A stretch of 64,000 bases of DNA, taken from positions 13,515,286-13,579,285 of the forward strand of contig NC_073695.1 of assembly GCF_029784165.1 (NCBI RefSeq), given 5' to 3'. This stretch comes from Wyeomyia smithii. Its lineage: Eukaryota > Arthropoda > Insecta > Diptera > Culicidae. The notes beneath the pieces are model-generated. The model was not told the DNA's origin, ran no database searches, and worked only from the letters and a program-made list of their open reading frames with translations. Positions 54,691 to 64,000 of this stretch are shown here, piece after piece (positions within the stretch are counted from its first letter, which is position 1; every line of letters starts with the position of its first letter). The position numbers and the translations under genes are program-made.

Positions 54691-56266
54691 CTAGAACACT
54701 CCTCTAAGGTGTGGAGCATCCTGCAGCCACCCCTGAATACCGTGCTTGATAATAACTCGCCGTAGGCTGTACGTTACCAGACTGTCCATTGCGCGCAGCA
54801 ATCCAGACGGATGACAAGAGGGCTGAAAGTGAAACTATCGTTATCATCCATCCAACATTTCATGCCATGTTATATTTACCGGTCTTTCAAACCGCCTGGA
54901 ATAACCCATCTCCAGATGACGAATATGTCCCACCGTTGTTGGTAAAACTCGAAACATTTCCTCCGGATTTTCAATATCCTCCAGAATTGACGATTTCAAA
55001 TTTGGTGCAATATCGGCTATGAACTCCAGTAACGTCAGCGGAAATCGACTGCCTGCGATGGTCACCGAGGTTAGTGAATGTATTTGATAGAGCCAGCGGG
55101 CAGTCTCGCGAAAATAGGCTGTACCCCGAAAAGTGAGCGTCTGAAATTGATTGCAAAAGTCATTCCAAGAAAACAAATCGAAATCGATTGATCTTGCTCA
55201 CTTTTAGATTCCTTAGATTGGTGACATCTTTCAGTGCATCTCCATCAAGATAGTCCAAGCTAAGCTCCAGCGTTTGGAGGGCAACACAATTGGCACAAAT
55301 TGTCGTGAAAATTGGTGTTCTTATCATGAACTTTGGATGAAGAACTAGCCGCACCAAACGGAAACAACGAGTGGCGAAGAATGCTGTTCCACTCGCTACA
55401 CTTTGCTGGTCATGCAACTCCATTTGATCTAGGTAAAGCGAGCACAGCTTCGGAAAGTTGATGGCACAAAATTGTACGAAAAAATCATTCTGCGGAGCAA
55501 TGATCGATACTTTTTCTAACTGATTGCGGAAGCTTTCGAACACGGAAGCCACGGTCGCATCAGCGCCGGTAATCTGCAACTGTTTGATGTTCGGGCAGAT
55601 GCGAAGGACAGACTGAAGTGACCAGCTGGATGACGCTGGAAATAACAAGCAGAGATTGTCAAGCGAACGAAGAATCACAGGCGGATCTGCGGAAAAAGTT
55701 TCCATCCATGGAGAAAGCGCTCCAGCGGTCACATTACAGCTCGGTAATTCTAGCAAGTTATTTCTACTACACTCGTCTATGTTGTCTCCCAGCAGAAACA
55801 TTCTAACAACATTTGGTAAATTTTCTAATAAGCTAAACAATTGCACTGCATCTATCTTAGCCATCCCAGTCAGTACCACAGTTTCTAGGGCATCATTTAA
55901 GCTGAGAACTTGAGCTAGCGTATCCACTGAAGTAAAACTACTATTACTAAAGTTAATCTCAACATGACGATACCGTCTAGCATTAGTGTTTAGCACTTCA
56001 ACAATCCCTGCAAACTGCTGCTCCTTTAATTTCAAACGAAGACAAAGTCTTCCCATAAACCGACCGGAGAAGGACAACGCGTTCCACAGCCGGCATACCC
56101 TCGACACAATCAGACGAGTTCGAAAATCCAAGTATTCGAAAATTTGTATTTGAATCTGCAAATGTTAGTTCATTATAGAAAATGTATAATTTAAAACCTC
56201 ACAAAGTATTACCTCCTTCGGGAGTTCCGTTAATGGGAAATGATGATATTCGTCGGAAATCACCAT
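54691..56266 (-). CDS. F-box / leucine-rich-repeat protein, probably frameshifted near its 3' end
   Basis: Exons (minus): 56266-56213, 56155-55202, 55140-54880, 54822-54691, all phase 0 with GT..AG introns of 57, 61 and 57 bp. Total 466 codons to the TAG at 54693-54691. Residues ~10-50 form an F-box (LTELPKEIQIQIFEYLDF, SRVCRLWNAL), which by family binds Skp1 in an SCF ubiquitin ligase. The rest shows Leu-rich repeats (LETVVLTGM, LEKVSIIAP, LCSLYLDQMEL, LQTLELSLDYLDG, VRRMFLL-type). Past the stop, other frames still read VLANCGTLTDTHLVILTTNC, PKLRQLGIKDCYSI and CVITINGDEEVRVPDCDKL to a TAG at 54455-54453. Two single-base losses therefore seem to truncate the protein. The target is unknown. 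Confidence 0.75.
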
Positions 56267-56689
<423 letters not shown>

Positions 56690-57099
56690 CTCAGCTGTGC
56701 ACGCACTATGCAGCATGTTTTGTATACTAACTGCGGCGAGAGATTGTGAATAGAGATTTAAATTCTCTCTCATTCTCTTGGTGTGCTCTGTTTTCGTTCA
56801 AGAATTACAACTGCGAGTTGTAGTTATTAACTGTATTATGAATCTACCCAGCAAACCAGAAGTCGTAAAAGAATGTTAATTCTAAGTCGCTCAAATGTCA
56901 GTGCGTCTTGAACTGTCCTACAGATTAGACGTTTTTTCGGTTGCTTGTGGATTGGTCTTTGACTGCCTATAGCTTCAAAGTTTGTGTTTTGTCAGTGTGT
57001 CTTTTAAAGACTACCTGAAATTTATTTCCCATCAGTCTTTCTCAAGACTACCTACTTTTGAATTTAACATTTGTTTTAACTTTTTTCGTATCACCTGAA

Positions 57100-58100
57100 A
57101 TGGCTGGACGGAAAAAGAAACCTCGCATCGCTGCGGGGAGGAAAAGAGAGGCATCTCTTTCTGACACTTCGAGTGTCTGTAGTGACAATCCTTTTGATAT
57201 TTTGCCTGAAGTTATTAATAATGAAACTATACAAAATATAAAATCTTTGAAAAAGGAGAAAGTTCGATCAAACGATCAAACCGTTGATGAGATCAAACTT
57301 ACTTTAACAGAATTACTTGGCATAGCCCCTACCCAAGTAATTCTAATGAAACTGAAATTTCCCTTGTTAATTATTTAATTCATTTTAACCGCAATGAGGT
57401 TAACAACTTAAAATTTTTTGAAAAAGCACATGCTTTGTATAATGTGCGTGTAAAGTGGGAAATTTATAGGAAGTATGGCGGAGGTGAAAAGCATATCACC
57501 CAATGCCGTACTTGCAAACGCTATGGCCATGGTTCCAAATTCTGTAACATGGACCAAAAATGTCTTAATTGTGGAGACTCTTCTCACAAAAAGGACACAT
57601 GTCCTGTGAAAGAGAGTAAAAATTTTCGCTGTGCGAATTGTAACGGCAACCATATGTCAAATTTTTATCAATGCCCAGTCCGTTTAGCAATTGTTAAGGC
57701 AAGGCAAGGTGAACAAAATTCAATTTCTCAATAAAAACCAACTTCAAAACAATATTCTCCAAGCGTACCAGTGACGCATAGTTTACCTACTCCTTTGCAT
57801 ACCCGTTTAACTTATGCACAGGTTACAGGTAGTTCGAACATTATACGCGGTAAGCAAAACACGGTAGAAAATAATTGTACACCTATCACTCCAGCTAATA
57901 TTGCTGCCGAAAATATTTTTTCTAATGTCAACTGCCTGGGGCCTATTACGGCAGGTAAACTTTTTTTTTTGCAACAGGCAATGTTCGATCTTATGAACGC
58001 CATGTTGCAGGCAAAATCAATGTTTGAAGCCATTCAAATAGGCACAAATTTTACTATTAAAATTGTTTCTGATTTAAAATTTAGCAATGATTTTAAATAA
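57100..58100 (+). pseudogene. ORF1 (gag-like) of Jockey copy 2
   Basis: ATG 57100 opens MAGRKKKPRIAAGRKREASL. The frame is lost near 57340-57380 and resumes in another to give CRTCKRYGHGSKFC, CLNCGDSSHKKDTC and CANCNGNHMSNFYQC, three zinc knuckles in a row. A TAA at 57732-57734 (TTA in copy 1) interrupts; the same frame then continues to 58100 with LPTPLHTRLTYAQVTGSSN.. to ..LKFSNDFK. Compared with copy 1, about 40 bp is missing near 57846. Confidence 0.82.
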
Positions 58101-59900
58101 AACAATTAAAATATTAAATTGGAATGCTCGCTCATTGAAGGCCAATGAGAATGAGCTTTTTAATTTTTTAACAGTAAATAATGTGCATATTGCAATTATT
58201 ACTGAAACATTTTTGAAACCTAACATAAAATTAAAATATGATCCCAATTACGTGGTTCATAGATATGATAGGATTCAGGGTTCCGGCGGTGGAGTTGCAA
58301 TTGTTATTCATCGCCGAATCAAACATCGTGCTCTTCCCCATCTTGAGACGAAAGTTATTGAAACTTTGGGAATTGAAGTTCAAATTGAACTTGGGATTTT
58401 TTTCAATGCACACACGAGCTCAAAAATTATTTTAAAGGTGATTTACAAAAACTCACCAGAAATCGTTCGAAATTTTTCATAATCGGCGATTTTAACGCTA
58501 AACATCGTTCATGGAATAATTCTCAAAGTAATTCCAATGGCAAAATTTTATTCAATGATTGTTCTTCGGGATACTATTCTATTTTGTCTCCGAATAGTCC
58601 TACATGCTTTTCTGCTGTAAGAAACCCTTCAACAATTGATTTGGTGCTAACAGATCAAAGTCATGTATGTGATTTGATCACACAAGCTGACTTTGTTTCT
58701 GACCATCTTCCAATAACTTTTTCTTTATCCCATGAATCAGTTTTAAACCCTATGAGCTCTGTTTTTAATTATAACAAGGCTAATTGGGAAAGTTACAAAA
58801 CTCATATTGAGAGAAATTTCAATAATGAGCTTGATTTGCAAAACGAAGTGAATATTGATTCCGCTTTGGAAGCATTAAAATGTGCAATTGTTGATGCCAG
58901 GAATTATTCTGTTCCAAAGGCTCAAGTGAAATTTGATTCACCAATAATTGACGAAAATCTTCAACTTCTAATTCGTTTGAAAAATGTCCGCAGACGTCAA
59001 TATCAACGTTCTCGTGATCCTGTTTTTAAAACTATTTATAAAGATTTACAGAAAGAGATTAAACATAGATTTACTCTTCTGAGAAATCAAAATTTTGAGA
59101 CTAAAGTTGAAAAATTGAAACCATATTCAAAACCTTTTTGGAAGCTGTCGAAGATTCTTAAGAAACCTTCAAAGCCTATTCCAGTTTTAAAAGATGGTGA
59201 ACGTTTTCTTGTATCCAATGAACAAAAGGCTCAAAGACTTGCTCAGCAGTTTGAGAGTGTTCATAACTCAAATTTGAATTTTGTGAGTCCTATTGGAAAT
59301 GGAGTCACACGTCAATTTGATTTAATTTCTTCCCAGAATTTTTTACCTGCAGAAATAATTGAAACTAACTTGAATGAGATTAAATCAATTATTAAATTAA
59401 TTTCAAAAATATGAAAGCACCTGGTGACGATGGAATCTTTAATATACTAATCAAACATCTCCCTGAGAGCACAATGGAATTTTTAGTGAAAATTTTCAAT
59501 TGCTGCTTCAAAATTGCATATTTTCCCAAATTATGGAAAAATGCAAAAATTACTCCCATTTTAAAATCGGATAAGAACCCAGCTGAAGCTTCAAGTTATC
59601 GACCAATCAGTTTGCTTTCTTCAACAAGTAAACTGTTTGAGAGAATTATTCTTAACAGAATGATGTCACACATCAACGAAAATTAAATTTTTGCAAATGA
59701 ACAGTTTGGATTTCGCCATGGGCATTCCAAAACTCATCAATTGCCCAGAGTTACTAATATGATACGAGCTAACAAATCTGAAGGTTATTCCACTGGAGCT
59801 GCTCTTTTAGACATAGAAAAAGCATTCGACAGTGTTTGGCATAAAGGTTTGATTGCGAAATTGCAAACTTTTAATTTTCCAATTTTCCTAATAAAATTTA
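58087..59900 (+). pseudogene. ORF2 endonuclease and partial RT of Jockey copy 2
   Basis: Begins MILNKTIKILNWNARSLKAN. A short deletion near 58400 (in the endonuclease, before GDFNAK) shifts the frame. The frame from about 58480 reads through SDHLPITFSLSHES and VKFDSPIIDENLQLLIRLKN, with a 9-bp FKT insertion relative to copy 1. Another frameshift occurs near 59405 (before MKAPGDDG), and TAA at 59684-59686 replaces the Ser codon after ..HINEN. RT motif A (LLDIEKAFDSVWHKG) survives; motifs B and C are missing by truncation. Confidence 0.85.
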
Positions 59901-60769
59901 AATCCTATAAGACGCAATATCAGGTTATATATGAAGTAATTTATCGTGTCATATAAAATTGTAAAACGCGTCATTCCTCTAAGTCGTATGGAATGCAATT
60001 TGAAGTTTAAAATGAGGCCATTTAAAATAGCCTGCGAAGTTATACAAAATCGTAAAACTTTTGTTTTAACAATGCACGTATATGGCCTCCAGATTTGTAC
60101 ACATAGGCGCATTTCATGCATCTTATATGGTCATTTTTTACCAAATAAGAATTCACTTTACAGAGTTGAGTGCAAGTTATATGAACCAATTTGTTTGCTG
60201 GGTATGAGAATGGCAGGCGCTCTAAAAACGGATCCCGAACCGGATGTCTTCTTGAATCTTGACTATTATGAGCCGTATTATAACTACAAGCTTTGACGAG
60301 CAACTCGTCTCATTTGGGAATGGCTACATAATCGTTTGAAACACATGGGCTTGTAATTTGGAAATGCTCATCGCAAAATCTGTACAACAAAACTGAAATT
60401 TGACATTGAATTTTCATGTCAATTACTTGAAATGTAAAAAAAACATAAAAATGTTTTCGAGAAAACTGCTGTTTTCTAATTTTTTTTATTGCCAGAAATC
60501 GTTTCCATTTCCTATAAAATTTTCATCACATCACAAAGTGTATTCATTTTTCGAATTGTTTTCCTTGTAGGAGCCTATGACCGCTGCTACCATTAGTTAG
60601 ATATATTGTAGTATTTTTCGAATTTGATCAGTTTTTTAATTTGGGAAACCGTTTTTTCCCGATTGAAACCCCTTTTTATGTATGCCCTGAAAGAATTCTT
60701 ATGCTCGCGCCAAGAGATTTAGGAATCCCCGAACTTCGCCTGAGACGGTTCTCTTTAGTTTAGTTTAGC
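59901..60769. other. Unassigned sequence joined to the broken Jockey copy
   Basis: A 116-codon plus-strand frame (59946-60296) and an overlapping 87-codon minus frame exist, but neither has a recognised motif. Sequence before 60300 is less AT-rich than what follows. I cannot say whether it is a gene fragment or an unknown repeat. Confidence 0.35.
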
Positions 60770-61262
60770 CTTTACGAATAGACTTAAACTATTGAGAACT
60801 GAAGCAGAGGGCTCAAAGGCCCTGGAAAGAAGGATGGTAGTAATAACTCTTAACCATAGTAGTTACGTAAAGTCTAATTGTTAAAACACCTAAGGTGTTA
60901 TGCGACCCGTGCCTATAGATGTATGGTGAGGGTGTTTTACATATTCCCAGCCGCTAACGGAGCCTGTGGAATACTTGGCGCCCTTTCACAGTAGTCTACC
61001 CTTCTGCGTTAGGCCAACGTAACACACAGATGACCCCCTTCTTTCGTGGCAAACTCGTGGGATCCAAACTGGATTCTATGAACAAACAAAAATTTAAACT
61101 CGGGCCCCGGCAACCTTGCTCTGCCGGAACAAGTGGAGTCATCAAGCTCCATGGCGTGCAGCCCTACAAGGCCGCATGCAACAGACAGAACCGAGGAGAT
61201 GGAACTGGAGGAGGACTTAAACCTCGACAGCTAATTGCTGGATGAAGGATCTTCGGTTTCAT
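60770..61262 (+). pseudogene. 5' part of an R1/Loa-like element (UTR and ORF1 start)
   Basis: Matches 10430-10720 over the 5' region (TTGAGAACTGAAGCAGAGGG, TTAACCAT..AGTTACGTAAA, AGGTGTTATGCGACCC, ATTCCCAGCCGCTAACGGAG). It then continues with ORF1-like TSGVIKLHGVQPYKAACNRQ and a MELEEDLN-like stretch. The element is interrupted at about 61262 by the inverted-repeat element and continues at about 62570. Confidence 0.6.
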
Positions 61263-61587
61263 TACTACACTCAAAATATTTTTCACATTATTGTTACGTG
61301 AAATTTCCTGTACTTATTCATTTTCTGTCATTTTGCATGATTTATGTGACAAACATAACATTTACGTGAAAACACATGCATACCATGTTTTATCACGTAG
61401 CATCTACGTCAACTTGGCAACGTCAAACAGAATGAAGTATCGTGTGAACTCTCCGTGCGAAAATACACAGAAATCAAAATGGCGAAGCTGTTGTCTGATT
61501 CAGTCTCTAAACATAAACAGGCATTTCTCGATGACTTGCCAATAAGTGAGCTTTAGAAAAACCATAAGAATCCGACATCGAGTCTTC

Positions 61588-61808
61588 ACAGTACCAAAAG
61601 ATGAAATTCACAACTAATACAAATGAAAGCATATAACGATTTCTAGCACATAGAGTGAAAAACATATACAATTTCACACCGTAAATAATGTACAATACAG
61701 AATCGTTTTAAGACATGTAAATTTGTACGTTAATTGATATAAACTTAAAGCTTCGAATATAAATATGCATGCAAATTCACAATATATTCATTTACTTTGC
61801 ATGTAAAT
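61588..61808 (+). repeat. Direct repeat unit 1 (about 221 bp)
   Basis: From AGTACCAAAAGATGAAATTC to TTTGCATGTAAATG, it matches 62149-62370 at roughly 93 percent by eye. Includes AATTGATAT.AACTTAAAGC and ATATGCATGCAAATTCAC. Confidence 0.8.
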
Positions 61809-62148
61809 GTAATGCCACATGGAATATTACATGGTGCTCCATTTATGTGCATTTAAAGTAAATTAAAGAAATTTCCTTTACTGTGTTGAGCTTACAGATT
61901 TCATTCAGATTCAGTTTAAATGGCGAGGAATTACCTGAACATAAATAGTTACAGCTAACAGTAATTATCGCCGGCGAATGTCGCAACATTTTGTCATTTT
62001 GTATGTCGTTTAATACATTTACGAATTGGCGATTTTGCATGCCTGTGCGACTTATTAAGCAACATATTTGGATAATTTCTAAAAACTATTTCCAGTCTCT
62101 CGAGAATTTGGGAAACCACAATTGAAAATTATATGCTGTATAAAACGT

Positions 62149-62370
62149 ACACAGTACCAAAAAATGAAATTGACAACTAATACAAATAAAAGCACATAAC
62201 GATTTCTAGCACATAAAGTGAAGAACATATACAATTTCACATCGTTAATAATGCACAATACAGAATCGTTTCAAGCCATGTAAATTTGTACGTTAATTGA
62301 TATGAACTTAAAGCTTCGAATATAAATATGCATGCAAATTCACAATATATTCATATACTTTGCATGTGAA
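62149..62370 (+). repeat. Direct repeat unit 2 (about 222 bp)
   Basis: Second copy of 61588-61808, same orientation, offset about 561 bp. Confidence 0.8.
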
Positions 62371-62569
62371 TAATTTAAAGTAATGTATTTTTTTTACTGT
62401 GTAGTAGCAATCAAACAATCAAATACTTTTCACTTTACAGGTAGTTGAATTCTACGTGAAACTCAACTCAGATTCACAGTATAAATCATCTCACCAGTTC
62501 ATGATGAACTCAAATGACAATCACGTAAAATCTACGTAAAATGATAGTGGAAAATATTCACATAACTTT

Positions 62570-62904
62570 TCCGGTAATAAAATATTTTCAATCCAATCCT
62601 TGGTTCGTCATCTCGTGCTCCTAACAAACGGCTGCCCCAATCGCAACGGCGCGCTTAAAGAGACTGCTAAACCGACGTCTCTCACGCGAGGAGACCGCTA
62701 GCTTTGTACTTAAAACAAGCGACCACACCGACCGATCAGGTCAGGTCGCAAACAAGCAAAAACCCCTGAACAGTTAAAAGCTGTTCGCGACGCCATCCTG
62801 GACTGCATTTCGGACCAGGAATCACCTGCCACCAGGCCCAAGTTTAGAAGCGTTTTCTCTCAACCCGTGGGAGGGAGCACACTGCCAAAGGCCCTAAGAT
62901 GAGG
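62570..62904 (+). pseudogene. Continuation of the R1/Loa-like ORF1
   Basis: The plus strand reads RATTPTDQVRSQTSK-like sequence, then AVRDAILDCISDQESPATRP and KFRSVFSQPVGGSTLPKA, protein-like with a good codon pattern. It follows from the segment ending at 61262 once the inverted-repeat element is removed. Confidence 0.5.
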
Positions 62905-63396
62905 GAGCTGCGTAGCCGCAAGGTTACAGAGTCCGCTTTGTCAAGCAGATGGTCTTGGGTTCGAATCTTTGTAGAAACAGGCCATCCGATGTCAAAAAGG
63001 ACTTAAGCATGGGTTTATTCTCAGGCTCCCCACCAGTTACCCTTCCTTTACGCTGAATTCTACAATACCTTTGCGTGACTTCCTTTTAACAAAAAAATAA
63101 GTCCTTCTTATCAATAAAACTGGCCAGAAGGACGCACGACGAAACTTATCCAGGGAATTATAATTGGTGATATTTGGCAAGAGGAACGAGTATCGGTATA
63201 GTAGAACAGTAAGCGTGTAAGGAAGAGTATCACATTACACACAAGCGCTGATGAACAAATAATAATAAGCATGCCACTTCTCAATAGCGATATTGCTATC
63301 AACATAAGTGTGGGATACAGCAGACACCCGGGCATATCTCACAATAGATCTACGATTCTGGTCGCAGTGAGGAAGTTCATACAGGAAAAAAAAAGT
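62905..63396 (+). mobile_element. tRNA-related SINE, uninterrupted copy
   Basis: Contains GCGTAGCCGCAAGGTTACAG and a perfect B box GGTTCGAATC (in TGGGTTCGAATCTTTG). A ~400-bp body is shared with the copy in sax intron 2, and it ends in an A-run at 63386-63394. The long body suggests a tRNA head fused to a family-specific tail. Confidence 0.65.
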
Positions 63397-64000
63397 TAAA
63401 GGGTATGTGCTTGAGTGCACAAACGTAGGCTTGCCGTGGGACTATGGTGGGTGTAAAGATTTAATTCTGCCATAGCCATAGTGTATAACACACACCAAAG
63501 TACAAATATCTTACACAATAATCCATGAACATTTCACAAAAAACCACATACACCTGTCATAAACCACAGCATACAAATACCAATACCTACATGAACTGCC
63601 CATAAGAGTCCCATGTAATTCCTCATCACTTTTTGCTTAAACCTCAAAAACACATAGCCGGTGCTTGAAAAAAATCGCAAGAAAAAGCTTTTGTTGCTAA
63701 ATTGATAAAAAAAATATAAATTTTGGTCAGTCCCATGTTACAAATAAACGTAAAACAAGCTCAATGCTGAAAATAACTAGCATAAAATTATGGTCACTAT
63801 TATAGAAATACCAATTGAAGTACTAATAGGAAAAATAATTAACTTGTCGCCTATACAAGTATTTTGTCATAAATATATTTACCTCGGATAAATGCATTTT
63901 TGCACTCACAGGTTATACACACATAAACACATACACATACACACTTACACGTAATACACACACACGCTATACACACACACAAACAAACACACACACACAC
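63397..64000. other. Gene-free end of window with CA-rich simple sequence
   Basis: No gene is visible. From about 63910 to the window end the sequence is CA-rich ((CA)n with ACACATA variants) and probably continues outside. Confidence 0.55.

Larger units (their letters stand above)
56898..59900 (+). mobile_element. Jockey-clade non-LTR retrotransposon, copy 2, 3'-truncated
   Basis: Closely related to copy 1 (1298-4593) but retaining the 5' UTR and ORF1. The probable 5' end is near 56898 (TCAGTGCGTCTTGAAC). ORF1 is 57100-58100 and ORF2 runs from 58087. Sequence identity with copy 1 ends at about 59897, just after RT motif A, where unrelated sequence begins. There is thus no 3' UTR or A-tail, and TSDs cannot be checked. 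Confidence 0.85.
61266..62568. mobile_element. 1.3-kb inverted-repeat element carrying two long direct repeats
   Basis: The left end (AATATTTTTCACATTATTGT, TACGTGAAAT) and the reverse complement of the right end (AATATTTTCCACTATCATTT, TACGTAGATT) are imperfect inverted repeats of about 35 bp. TACGTGAAA/TTTCACGTA motifs recur near both. It separates the two halves of an R1/Loa-like ORF1. No transposase. Superfamily not assigned. Confidence 0.6.

Noticed and set aside
54844..54890. Direct read-through of F-box exon 3 to a TGA at 54846
   Set aside because: A 57-bp GT..AG intron (54879-54823) in frame gives a longer, LRR-compatible protein, so the early stop is probably intronic.
62940..62970. 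Possible tRNA gene (B box GGTTCGAATC)
   Set aside because: No cloverleaf can be completed, and the sequence continues into a repeated SINE body with an A-tail.

Overview
The window is animal nuclear DNA, most likely from a culicine mosquito (Aedes-like). The evidence is short insect-type introns with GT..AG ends, an intact-looking multi-exon saxophone-type TGF-beta/BMP receptor gene, several non-LTR retrotransposon clades, tRNA-related SINEs and many short terminal-inverted-repeat elements. The species call is an inference from element content; no database search was possible.

Layout. 1-6 kb: degenerate RT pieces with a 5'-truncated Jockey-type element (1298-4593) inserted. 6-9.1 kb: no gene seen. 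9.14-9.48 kb, minus strand: a compact gene for a small secreted peptide with its own TATA box and poly(A) signal. 9.7-14 kb: a MITE, RT relics and a 1.1 kb foldback element. 14.24-20.06 kb: I-clade element copy A, full length but decayed, with target-site duplications (TSDs). 20.2-24.4 kb: fragments of another RT family, one pair arranged like a twin-priming inversion, plus a TTACTC-rich inverted-repeat element. 25.95-37.14 kb: an older I-clade element (copy C/D, minus strand) split by a younger, nearly intact one (copy B, 28566-34433). 39-44.3 kb: non-autonomous DNA elements, several with recognisable TSDs. 44402-53152: the sax gene, 9 coding exons and 570 codons; its large intron 2 carries SINEs, nested MITEs and a Ty1/copia relic. 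54.45-56.27 kb, minus strand: an F-box/LRR gene convergent with sax, apparently frameshifted at its 3' end. 56.5-60 kb: a (TA)n tract and a second, 3'-truncated Jockey copy. 60.8-63.4 kb: the 5' part of an R1/Loa-like relic, split by an inverted-repeat element carrying two long direct repeats, then a SINE.

How it fits together. Only three host protein-coding genes can be supported (secreted peptide, sax, F-box/LRR). The rest is mainly layered transposable elements whose insertion order can be read from TSDs and interrupted open frames. Three I-clade copies share the same 8-nt ORF1/ORF2 overlap around an ATG, suggesting coupled translation. Copy B is one 5-bp deletion from an uninterrupted coding capacity. 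No CRISPR, operon or prokaryotic feature is present.
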